Source: Deltaproteobacteria bacterium (lineage in GTDB: Bacteria; Desulfobacterota; Syntrophobacteria; B119-G9). Taken from it: 5,493 nucleotides of DNA. The position numbers were made by a program, and so were the translations under genes. Location of the stretch: the NCBI GenBank assembly GCA_003646715.1, contig QMLL01000142.1:1-5493 (forward strand), written 5' to 3'. Shown one piece after another: positions 1 to 5,413 of this stretch. The notes under the pieces are model-generated. The model ran no database searches. It was not told where the DNA came from and worked only from the letters and a program-made list of their open reading frames with translations. The stretch's first letter is position 1. Each line of letters opens with the position of its first letter.

Positions 1-60
1 TGTCTGTTTTTCCGGGACAAGTACAGTATCCAGGAATTCTTCAGGCGTTAATTCTGCCAT
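1..60 (-). CDS. Start of an unidentified gene, last visible member of the operon (cut by the window edge)
   Basis: Only the first 20 codons are visible, starting MAELTPEEFL and running open to the window edge. The ATG at 58-60 is preceded by AAAGGAGT (66-73) at about 6 nt spacing, which supports the start. That ribosome site lies only a few bases past the TAA stop (77-79) of the gene before it, so the gene belongs to the same operon as the CoA-transferase pair. The visible residues are acidic and helix-like, with no signal peptide. I do not recognise the family and 20 residues are too few to assign one. Confidence 0.75.
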   Translation of the reverse strand, partial: MAELTPEEFLDTVLVPEKQT

Positions 61-76
61 CTGCTACTCCTTTCTT

Positions 77-562
77 TTACCATTCCTTAACTTCACCTTT
101 TTTCAGTTTCTCCTGATACTCTTCCCATACTTCAGGGGACAATTTTTGAATATCCCACTTGAAACCATGACTACCTGCTATACCAGCACTTGGTGGTTGC
201 GGACACCAACCTCTGACTGGTCTGCCCCTGATGCTGAATTTGACCATGTCTGCTTTTCCAAGGTAGATATGTCTTGGCAAGCAGTGATATGGCCTGGTTC
301 TACCCTCGGTACCGGGAAGGTAGTTGTCATAACCATCCAGAGGTTTGTCAGCATAGAGGGGCATAATGTCAGGTTTCTCTCCCGGCCTTTCTTCCGGCCC
401 CTTGTACATGAACCCCTGAATCATGTGGATGTAGTAAACTGTCCCGCATGCGGCACAGTTTATCTTTCCTTCCCAGTTCCAGAAACAGTATGGATCCAGG
501 TAATTAACCGTGTTGCACGGTTTACCGTCTATCTCTTTTTTGCACCAAATAATATCACACAC
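77..562 (-). CDS. Cysteine-rich, probably zinc-binding protein of unknown function encoded with a CoA-transferase pair
   Basis: This 161-residue soluble protein has no signal peptide or membrane segment. Cysteines cluster in the first 40 residues (C2, C7, C16, C26, C36, C39), with C36 and C39 in a CAACG knuckle typical of zinc ribbons; C94 and C120 lie further on. C7/C16 with C36/C39 is one possible metal site, though the C7-C16 spacing is wide for a normal ribbon. The middle is rich in Pro, Gly and Tyr, and the C-terminus (about 141-158) is a charged helix. The start is GTG (560-562), behind GGAGGAG (569-575) about 8 nt upstream; there is no ATG alternative, because the in-frame codon six positions before it is the stop of the previous gene. 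I do not recognise the family. Benzylsuccinate operons also carry a small zinc protein (BbsA), which works with a thiolase, but I see no clear similarity and infer only an accessory role. Confidence 0.85.
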   Translation of the reverse strand: MCDIIWCKKEIDGKPCNTVNYLDPYCFWNWEGKINCAACGTVYYIHMIQGFMYKGPEERPGEKPDIMPLYADKPLDGYDNYLPGTEGRTRPYHCLPRHIYLGKADMVKFSIRGRPVRGWCPQPPSAGIAGSHGFKWDIQKLSPEVWEEYQEKLKKGEVKEW

Positions 563-568
563 GGCGCT

Positions 569-575
569 CTCCTCC
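569..575 (-). promoter_or_regulatory. Ribosome binding site that decides the GTG start of the cysteine-rich protein
   Basis: On the minus strand GGAGGAG sits about 8 nt before GTG (560-562) and three bases after the TAA stop of the 471-residue CoA-transferase (578-580). Terminating ribosomes would therefore sit on this site, which suggests translational coupling. Its strength and spacing are the main reason to accept a GTG start. Confidence 0.75.
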
Positions 576-577
576 TT

Positions 578-1993
578 TTATATCCAACTCTTGTCATACC
601 ATTCTTCAACCTTGCTGATTGGGTAGCCGAGCAATTCATGGTAAATCTTTACATTGTCGGCACCAACCGGTCTCCAGATCCAATAAAGTCTGCGAGGTGT
701 TTTTTCCATCAGACCAGCGCTATAGCCACCATGCTGCAACACGTCGCCGAAAATTGGATCTTCCAGCCACCTGATGGTACCTCGTTGACGATAGTGCTCA
801 CACTCGTAGACTTCCCTATCGTTCATGACCGGTTCAGCAAGAAGCCCGGCATCCTGTAAGGTCTTGACGACTTCGGCTCTCGATTTGTCGGCTGCCCATT
901 TCTCGAGAGCTGCATAGATCTCAACCTGAGCTTCACCCTCGACTCTATCCTTGTGAGCTTTGTACTTCTCGTAGAGCTCCTTGTTGCCGGTGATGTCACA
1001 GAGTTCCTTGAAGTCGGCATCCTGGAATGCACTTACCATTACGTACCTAGCCTCGTACTTGTCCTGAGGATTAATAGCATCAGGATAATCAGACTTACCG
1101 CAAAGGATGATACCATGTACGCATAGCTGAGTATCCCAGTTACCCCAGCGCTGGCGTACGATTCCGAATCGGCCGTAAAGAGGTGCAGCGTAACCGAGAC
1201 ATCTCGTTGCAGCCTGTACCTGGGAGAACTCGATCATGGTGCCCAATCCGGTCTTTCTGCGCCAATAAATAGCGGCGAGAATACCAAAGGTGATCTGTGT
1301 GCCGGAGTACCAGTCGATACACCAGTTAGAATGCTTGGTACAGTGACCACCCATAAAGTCGTGCATACCGGTTACGGATGCTAGACCTGCATGAGCCTGA
1401 CCGAGAATATCGTAGGAACCACCGAAAACCTTGGGACCGTATCCGAAACCACCACCCCATACGTAGATAAATCTGGGGTTCAGTTCCTGCAGGTACCGGT
1501 AGCTCTGTTTCCACCTGTCGAACGTACCAGGCCTGTAACATTCGGTGAGACCGTCGGACATCCTTACCAGTCGATAGAAAGCTTCCTTCATCTCATCGAT
1601 GTGGTAATCCATGGTGATGTGGTATTCGTTCGGATTGGCATTAAGGTAACCCATCCCGGTACCTGTGACGGGTCTGGTGTCATGAAGTGGATAAAGATAA
1701 GTTTCATTGAAAGGTGCACAGTGTCTCATTGGGTCGCCCATTCTGGGCATTTCTACCTTAATGACCTCGGCCCCGAGCTCAGCTAAGTTGGACACAGAAT
1801 GAGGCGTAAAGATGTACATTGTAGTACTCATCCACCTGATGCCCTTAAGAGCCATTGGTTTTGTCATTTCATTGCCCGGATCGAAAGCCTTACGACAGAA
1901 TTCTTCATAAGGCATTTTCATTTCTTCGAGTTCTTCCTTGCTCTTGGGGCCTGGCAGATCCTCCAATCTTGTTACTCTTAAATCTTTTGCCAT
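578..1993 (-). CDS. Class III (CaiB/BaiF family) CoA-transferase, likely catalytic subunit
   Basis: This 471-residue cytoplasmic protein should move CoA between carboxylic acids through an enzyme-bound acyl anhydride, as in formyl-CoA and benzylsuccinate CoA-transferases. The family start is at about residue 48 (ALKGIR), followed by the CoA-binding stretch ELGAEVIKVEMPRMGDPMR (72-90). The active-site segment GGSYDILGQAHAGLASVTG (191-209) carries the expected nucleophile Asp195, and GILAAIYWRRKTGLG (237-251) is the usual helix after it. A 47-residue N-terminal extension makes it longer than typical members (about 400-430). The ATG overlaps the TAA of the 496-residue paralogue by one base (TAATG), with AAGGGGG as ribosome site, so the two products are probably made in fixed ratio and form a heteromer. 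Family is certain; substrate is not. BbsF- or BnsF-like roles are a guess from the paired arrangement. Confidence 0.93.
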   Translation of the reverse strand: MAKDLRVTRLEDLPGPKSKEELEEMKMPYEEFCRKAFDPGNEMTKPMALKGIRWMSTTMYIFTPHSVSNLAELGAEVIKVEMPRMGDPMRHCAPFNETYLYPLHDTRPVTGTGMGYLNANPNEYHITMDYHIDEMKEAFYRLVRMSDGLTECYRPGTFDRWKQSYRYLQELNPRFIYVWGGGFGYGPKVFGGSYDILGQAHAGLASVTGMHDFMGGHCTKHSNWCIDWYSGTQITFGILAAIYWRRKTGLGTMIEFSQVQAATRCLGYAAPLYGRFGIVRQRWGNWDTQLCVHGIILCGKSDYPDAINPQDKYEARYVMVSAFQDADFKELCDITGNKELYEKYKAHKDRVEGEAQVEIYAALEKWAADKSRAEVVKTLQDAGLLAEPVMNDREVYECEHYRQRGTIRWLEDPIFGDVLQHGGYSAGLMEKTPRRLYWIWRPVGADNVKIYHELLGYPISKVEEWYDKSWI

Positions 1994-3483
1994 TATAATA
2001 CCCCCTTCTCTTTCAGTTCATTTACTTGAGATTGACCCATTCCTAGCCACTTAAGATAAACCTCGTAGTTATCTTTTCCTAGAGGTCTTCCCATCCATTT
2101 TACCCTGTGAGGTGTCCTCATCTGGAAGGAGTTCGGTGAAGCAGAGTACAGTATTGTTCCGTATTGATCACTGTCGATGGTGTAGACCCAAGGACGATAC
2201 TTGAAGTGTGGAAATTCGGATACTTCGTCGATAAAGAGAACAGGACCAGCGGCGATTTCATACTCTAGGAGTTTCTGCTCGGCCTCGATTCTGTTCAGGT
2301 CTCGTAACCATCTCGTGGTTAGAGTATATGTCTTGATCAAGGCCTGAAGAGCGTTTCTGGCGCCCATCTCTTTCAGCAATGGGTCTTCGTGGATCAGGCG
2401 GCCAAACTGTGGGAAGTCTCTTTCAATACACATACCGATACGGTACCAGAGACGGTCGGTCTGTCCACCGATCATCATGTAACCGTCTTTACACGGGTTC
2501 CACTCATACTGGTTCAGGTTCGGATCCCATGCACCGGTACGCGCCTTAATACTTCCATTAAATCCGTACCAACTAATATCAAAGTCCAAAATATCCATTT
2601 GTGTCTCAGCACCAGTGACTTCGATGAACTGGCCTTCGCCGCTGAATTCATCTCTCCAGTAAAGTGCTGCCAAAATGCTGCATGCACCCTGTTCACCGGC
2701 AACGTAATCGGCAAACCATACACCCGATCTCGTGGGATCGCCTCCCTTACCTCTTGGCAACTGATCTTGCGGGAATCCTGTGTTGTGGATAAAAGCATTG
2801 GCGCAGCCACCAAAGGGCTCAAGTGTCCACTGTCCGAATTTTGACTGTTTGTCTTTATAAGGACCCCAGGAACCTCTTACACCGATCCAGCAGTAGACGA
2901 GTTTTGGGTTCAATTTGGAAAGCTGCCTGTAACCGATACCCAGTTCATCCATGTATCCCGGAGGATACTCTTCTATTAAAACGTCTGCATTTCTCGCAAG
3001 GTTCTTGTAAATTTCCCGACCCTCTTCGGTCTCGATGTTGAGGGTTATGGAATACTGGTTTCTCATCTCGTGGATGAATTCGAGACCGCATTTTTCACCG
3101 GTTTCTTTATCCTCTAGCATGTACTCCTCTCTGCCGAAAGGAGTCAGTTTTCGCAGAGGATCGCCTTCAGGCGGTTCAATGTTTATAACTTCTGCCCCTG
3201 CCTCGCCCAGGAGTGATGCACAGAACTTGTTGCCCATTCTCCAGAGTCCCATACAAAGAACCTTTAGACCCTGAAGCGCTTCCGGTTTTCCAAAGCCATA
3301 CTCAAAGCGTAAATTGTCCTCACACCACTTACCGAAATCAGTCGCTTTCCTCCTTGCATAAACTTTTGCAACCTCTTCTGGGGGAGGAGGTGGAGTGACT
3401 GGCCAGGGCCTAATGTCGGGGTGCATCAGATCCAGAGTATCTTCCCGACTATTAATTTCAATTTCCCTTTTTTCCGGTGCCAT
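1993..3483 (-). CDS. Class III (CaiB/BaiF family) CoA-transferase paralogue lacking the usual catalytic Asp; first gene of the operon
   Basis: This 496-residue protein shows the family pattern: ALQGLKVLCMGLW (69-81), EAGAEVINIEPPEGDPLR (94-111), the NADVLIEEYPPG region (165-176) and the helix ACSILAALYWRDEFSGEG (267-284). Where the sister subunit has SYDILGQAHAG, this one has FGQWTLEPFGG (216-226); without gaps the nucleophile position is Gln218, and no Asp lies at 212-239. An insertion of about 9 residues follows (around 237-245). Its N-terminal extension is 68 residues and includes a proline run (PPPPP, 31-35). It is therefore probably a structural or substrate-binding partner, although a different catalytic residue cannot be excluded. 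The ATG (3481-3483) has AAAGGAGGG about 7 nt upstream. It leads the operon, and its stop overlaps the start of the next gene. Confidence 0.92.
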   Translation of the reverse strand: MAPEKREIEINSREDTLDLMHPDIRPWPVTPPPPPEEVAKVYARRKATDFGKWCEDNLRFEYGFGKPEALQGLKVLCMGLWRMGNKFCASLLGEAGAEVINIEPPEGDPLRKLTPFGREEYMLEDKETGEKCGLEFIHEMRNQYSITLNIETEEGREIYKNLARNADVLIEEYPPGYMDELGIGYRQLSKLNPKLVYCWIGVRGSWGPYKDKQSKFGQWTLEPFGGCANAFIHNTGFPQDQLPRGKGGDPTRSGVWFADYVAGEQGACSILAALYWRDEFSGEGQFIEVTGAETQMDILDFDISWYGFNGSIKARTGAWDPNLNQYEWNPCKDGYMMIGGQTDRLWYRIGMCIERDFPQFGRLIHEDPLLKEMGARNALQALIKTYTLTTRWLRDLNRIEAEQKLLEYEIAAGPVLFIDEVSEFPHFKYRPWVYTIDSDQYGTILYSASPNSFQMRTPHRVKWMGRPLGKDNYEVYLKWLGMGQSQVNELKEKGVL

Positions 3484-3699
3484 TCAAATCCCTCCTTTGA
3501 TCCAATTTTGGAATACTACCTTAGTCATTACCACTTTTTTAAATCGTAAATCGATTTTTCTTTTCCCTTTCTGATCACCTCCTTCCTTTTTAAAATAATC
3601 TTTCATCAAAGAGTGCAGACCATTTCATGCTCTCATGGATCAGAGAAAGCAAAGTACTGCAGTCTCATTTCACCTCCCTTCGGCTGTTAAAACAAATAC
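3484..3699 (-). promoter_or_regulatory. Leader of the CoA-transferase operon with three Shine-Dalgarno-like sites and tiny ORFs
   Basis: Within about 200 nt before the first operon gene, the minus strand has three strong ribosome-site-like sequences: AAGGGAGGTGA (3670-3680), AAGGAGGTGATC (3573-3584) and AAAGGAGGG just before the CoA-transferase start. The first precedes a 11-codon ORF, MRLQYFAFSDP (3633-3668). A 12-codon ORF, MKWSALFDERLF, lies at 3590-3628. A third ORF of 40 codons (3484-3606) ends in TGA directly abutting the ATG of the CoA-transferase. None resembles a known protein. They could be leader peptides, remnants of a decayed small gene, or chance. Confidence 0.3.
3573..3584 (-). 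promoter_or_regulatory. Orphan near-perfect Shine-Dalgarno sequence without a start codon at normal distance
   Basis: The minus strand reads AAGGAGGTGATC, a 12-base complement to the usual 3' end of bacterial 16S rRNA. No ATG, GTG or TTG follows at 5-12 nt; the only GTG overlaps the motif itself. It may mark a lost gene start or a ribosome standby site in the leader. Confidence 0.4.
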
Positions 3700-3705
3700 C
3701 TGGAA

Positions 3706-3735
3706 ATTTAATGCGTTTAAAACTCCTGATTTCAA
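3706..3735 (-). promoter_or_regulatory. Candidate sigma-70-type promoter for the CoA-transferase operon
   Basis: On the minus strand TTGAAA (3730-3735, five of six matches to TTGACA) is followed after 18 nt by TTAAAT (3706-3711, four of six matches to TATAAT). Transcription would start near 3699 and give a leader of about 215 nt. The -10 match is moderate and the region is AT-rich, so a chance match is possible. Confidence 0.3.
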
Positions 3736-3793
3736 TGACCCTTGCTCTGCTTGAAACACTGCCTTTGTTTTGATGTTTGCAATACTAGAGAAA

Positions 3794-3818
3794 TAATTCA
3801 CTAGCGGATTAATTCACT
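3794..3818. repeat. Short direct repeat TAATTCACT, two copies 16 bp apart
   Basis: TAATTCACT occurs at 3794-3802 and again at 3810-3818. A nearby CACTT/AAGTG inverted pair (about 3815-3831) adds symmetry. It lies about 60-100 bp upstream of the candidate operon promoter, where an activator could bind. It is short enough to be chance. Confidence 0.25.
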
Positions 3819-3867
3819 TGTTATGTAAGTGTTATTAGGTTTTAAGGAGACATAAATAGTTGACCCA

Positions 3868-3899
3868 TTTTAAGAAAGAGCAATTGCTTCTTCTAAAAA
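3868..3899. repeat. Imperfect 32-bp palindrome centred on CAATTG
   Basis: The left arm (3868-3883) and the right arm (3884-3899) match at 13 of 16 positions, with AGCAATTGCT-like symmetry at the centre and A/T-rich ends. There is no loop and little GC, so it fits a protein-binding operator better than an intrinsic terminator. No regulator gene is visible in the window. Confidence 0.35.
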
Positions 3900-4083
3900 A
3901 GATTTCGTTGAGTTTCTGAAACAGAGTACATGAACCTAATGTTGAGCTACTAAAAAGTAAAGATGGTTGCAAATGGGATTGGAATCGCAGCTGGCAGAGC
4001 TACAGGTTGCGCACTCAATTACCGCAAGGAGTGTTGAATATCAGAATGAAGTGTCACCGTAGTGAAAGGAATAGCAAATACCG

Positions 4084-4218
4084 CTTGATCTTTCCGCTCG
4101 TGTGCTTCTAAATATATCCGAAATAGAGCTTTTGTCAAGAGAAAAAGATTGTGTGAAAATATTCTTTTATTGCCATAACGATATTTTCTGTTAAAGAGTA
4201 TATTATGGAAAGATCAAG
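4084..4218. repeat. Perfect 12-bp inverted repeat pair enclosing about 110 bp
   Basis: CTTGATCTTTCC at 4084-4095 is the exact reverse complement of GGAAAGATCAAG at 4207-4218. The right copy starts directly after a TATTAT/TATATT box (4199-4206), about 150 bp before the thioesterase. No target-site duplication flanks the pair. It could be a pair of operator sites or the ends of a very small remnant element. Confidence 0.4.
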
Positions 4219-4370
4219 GGGAAATTTGAAAACAACTTTTATCATTTACTTTTAACTTTAAGTGCATGTCCTAAATTTTTTCCACAAAAGTGGATATTTT
4301 TGCCTTGGTATGTTTCTATTTGAAAAAGGAAGTTTAAAGCTAACGGTAACCTGAGATCGGGAGAATAAAA

Positions 4371-4781
4371 ATGATTGATACAGTGGTAAAAGTGCCGATT
4401 TTCGTTCGTTTTGGGGATACGGATCCTTATGGTGTTGTTTATTTTGTGTCCTACTTCAGGTATTGTCACTGGGGGATAGAAGAATTTTTGAGAAGCCTGG
4501 GACTGGAACCCAACGACATTTTCAGAAACAGGGAAGAAAAGTTTGGGTTACCGGTTGTGGGTGCCAAATGTGATTTTTATAAGCCTGTGTGGTACGGCCA
4601 GAAGCTGGAGCTTCATGTTAGTCTAAAACAGGTAAAATCGAAGGTTGTGGTTTTTAATTTTGAATTTTACAGGCCTCCCGAAGAGGCTATAATAGCAAAG
4701 GGTGAAGCAACCCTTGTAGCTATTGGCGCCGATTGGAAATCGAGAGAATTACCGGATGTGTTAAGGAGCAGGATCGAATAA
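4371..4781 (+). CDS. Hotdog-fold acyl-CoA thioesterase, 4-hydroxybenzoyl-CoA thioesterase type
   Basis: This 136-residue cytoplasmic enzyme should hydrolyse an acyl- or aroyl-CoA to the free acid and CoA. It is a full-length single-domain hotdog protein. The motif GDTDPYGVVYFVSYFRYC (15-32) matches the active-site stretch of Pseudomonas 4-hydroxybenzoyl-CoA thioesterase (GDCDPAGIV...), so Asp18 corresponds to its catalytic Asp17. The following helix (WGIEEFLRSLGL, 34-45) and the strands around GLPVVGAKCDFYKPVWYG (59-76) also align by eye. The ATG at 4371 has GGGAG about 7 nt upstream. It is transcribed away from the CoA-transferase operon and toward rnpB, apparently alone. Substrate is uncertain: YbgC/FadM-type proteins with other acyl-CoAs share this motif. 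A shared pathway with the operon is only suggested by proximity. Confidence 0.93.
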   Translation: MIDTVVKVPIFVRFGDTDPYGVVYFVSYFRYCHWGIEEFLRSLGLEPNDIFRNREEKFGLPVVGAKCDFYKPVWYGQKLELHVSLKQVKSKVVVFNFEFYRPPEEAIIAKGEATLVAIGADWKSRELPDVLRSRIE

Positions 4782-4831
4782 AGGGTGCGAAATCTTGTAT
4801 TTAAAATTGGGTCCTGTTTTTTGATGCCTGC

Positions 4832-4859
4832 TTGATTGTTGGGGTACGATGATTATAAT
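4832..4859 (+). promoter_or_regulatory. Promoter of the RNase P RNA gene
   Basis: TTGATT (4832-4837, four of six) and a perfect TATAAT (4854-4859) are spaced 16 bp apart. Transcription would begin around 4866, about 15 nt before the P1 helix of the RNA, consistent with a short 5' extension removed on maturation or with a slightly later start. Confidence 0.6.
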
Positions 4860-5020
4860 TTATATGGTTATATCTCCTGTAAGCTGAGCAGGCCAGGTGG
4901 TCGCTGGCTTTCCGGCTCTGATGCCGGGGGGCGAGAGGAAAGTCCGGGCTCCGCAGGGCAGGGTGCTGGGTAACACCCAGTCCCGGTGACGGGAAGGAAA
5001 GTGCCACAGAAAAGAGACCG

Positions 5021-5122
5021 CCCCGCACCCATTTTTGGAGCTGTTGAGGTTCCTGTAACGTATTGGTTGTACTCCAACGTTCAAACAGAAGTGTGGAAGC
5101 AGTTCTTAAAATGGGTGCGGGG
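5021..5122 (+). repeat. Structured repeat copy 1, inserted at the P12 position of rnpB
   Basis: This 102-nt element has perfect 15-nt inverted ends, CCCCGCACCCATTTT (5021-5035) and AAAATGGGTGCGGGG (5108-5122). In RNA the stem continues past a U-U mismatch with GGAGCTG (5037-5043) against CAGTTCT (5100-5106). A distal stem pairs AACG...TTGG (5057-5066) with CCAACGTT (5074-5081) around a seven-base loop. It replaces the normal short P12 hairpin, between GAGACCG and TAAGGGTGAAA. It is about 87% identical to copy 2 and in the same orientation. No target-site duplication is seen. Confidence 0.9.
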
Positions 5123-5296
5123 TAAGGGTGAAACGGTGAGGTAAGAGCTCACCAGTCCTGCTGGTGACAGCAGGAGCTAGGCAAACCCCACCCGGAGCAA
5201 GACCAAATAGGAGGACGTCTGAGGATGGCCCGTCCGAGTCCTCGGGTAGGTCGCTTGAGGTTGCGGGTAACCGTAACCCTAGATAAATGACCATCA

Positions 5297-5397
5297 CCCC
5301 GCACCCATTTTAGAATTGCTGGGGTTTCCGTAACGTATTGGTTGTACTGCAACGTTCGAACAGAAGTCTGGAAGCAGCTCTAAAAATGGGTGCGGGG
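5297..5397 (+). repeat. Structured repeat copy 2, inserted between the P2 and P4 3' strands of rnpB (P19-like position)
   Basis: This 101-nt element has the same 15-nt inverted ends as copy 1. It sits between GACCATCA (3' strand of P2) and AACAGAACCCGG (3' strand of P4), where some class A RNAs carry helix P19 and E. coli has only a few bases. A 48-nt inner block (5330-5377) differs from copy 1 (5055-5102) at only 3 positions, while the segment just inside the left arm is the most diverged. The GG/CC pair at the top of the distal stem becomes G-G here. Confidence 0.9.
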
Positions 5398-5413
5398 AAC
5401 AGAACCCGGCTTA

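Larger units (their letters stand above)
3700..4370. other. Intergenic region between the operon and the thioesterase gene, no convincing gene
   Basis: About 670 bases that are more AT-rich than the flanking genes and have no ORF with a good start and ribosome site. It separates the divergently transcribed operon and thioesterase, so regulatory sites for both are expected here. The visible structures are a direct repeat (3794-3818), a palindrome (3868-3899) and a 12-bp inverted repeat pair (4084-4095 and 4207-4218). I see no tRNA, CRISPR or complete insertion sequence. Confidence 0.6.

Noticed and set aside
146..859. Long plus-strand ORF of 237 codons
   Set aside because: It lies opposite the cysteine-rich protein and the end of the CoA-transferase, has no ribosome site and shows no family features; the minus-strand genes have coupled starts and recognisable motifs.
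3573..3588. Plus-strand GATCACCTCCTT resembling the 3' end of 16S rRNA
   Set aside because: The preceding bases do not match the 16S 3' domain, so it is better read as a Shine-Dalgarno sequence on the minus strand.
3920..4111. Open frame of 63 codons on the plus strand, rich in Trp and Arg, considered as a transposase or gene remnant
   Set aside because: There is no start codon with ribosome site near its beginning and no family I recognise; this length is common by chance.
4281..4301. TCCAC-AAAA-GTGGA hairpin followed by TATTTTT, terminator-like
   Set aside because: The stem is only 5 bp and no plus-strand gene lies upstream for it to terminate.
5055..5102. GTTCAAAC/GTTCGAAC in the inner part of the rnpB inserts, resembling a tRNA T-arm
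   Set aside because: No acceptor stem, D-arm or anticodon arm can be formed around it; the similarity is limited to a few bases.
4801..5352. Several minus-strand ORFs of 60-75 codons
   Set aside because: They run antisense through rnpB and its promoter, and their length reflects the GC-rich structured RNA. None has a convincing start or family.
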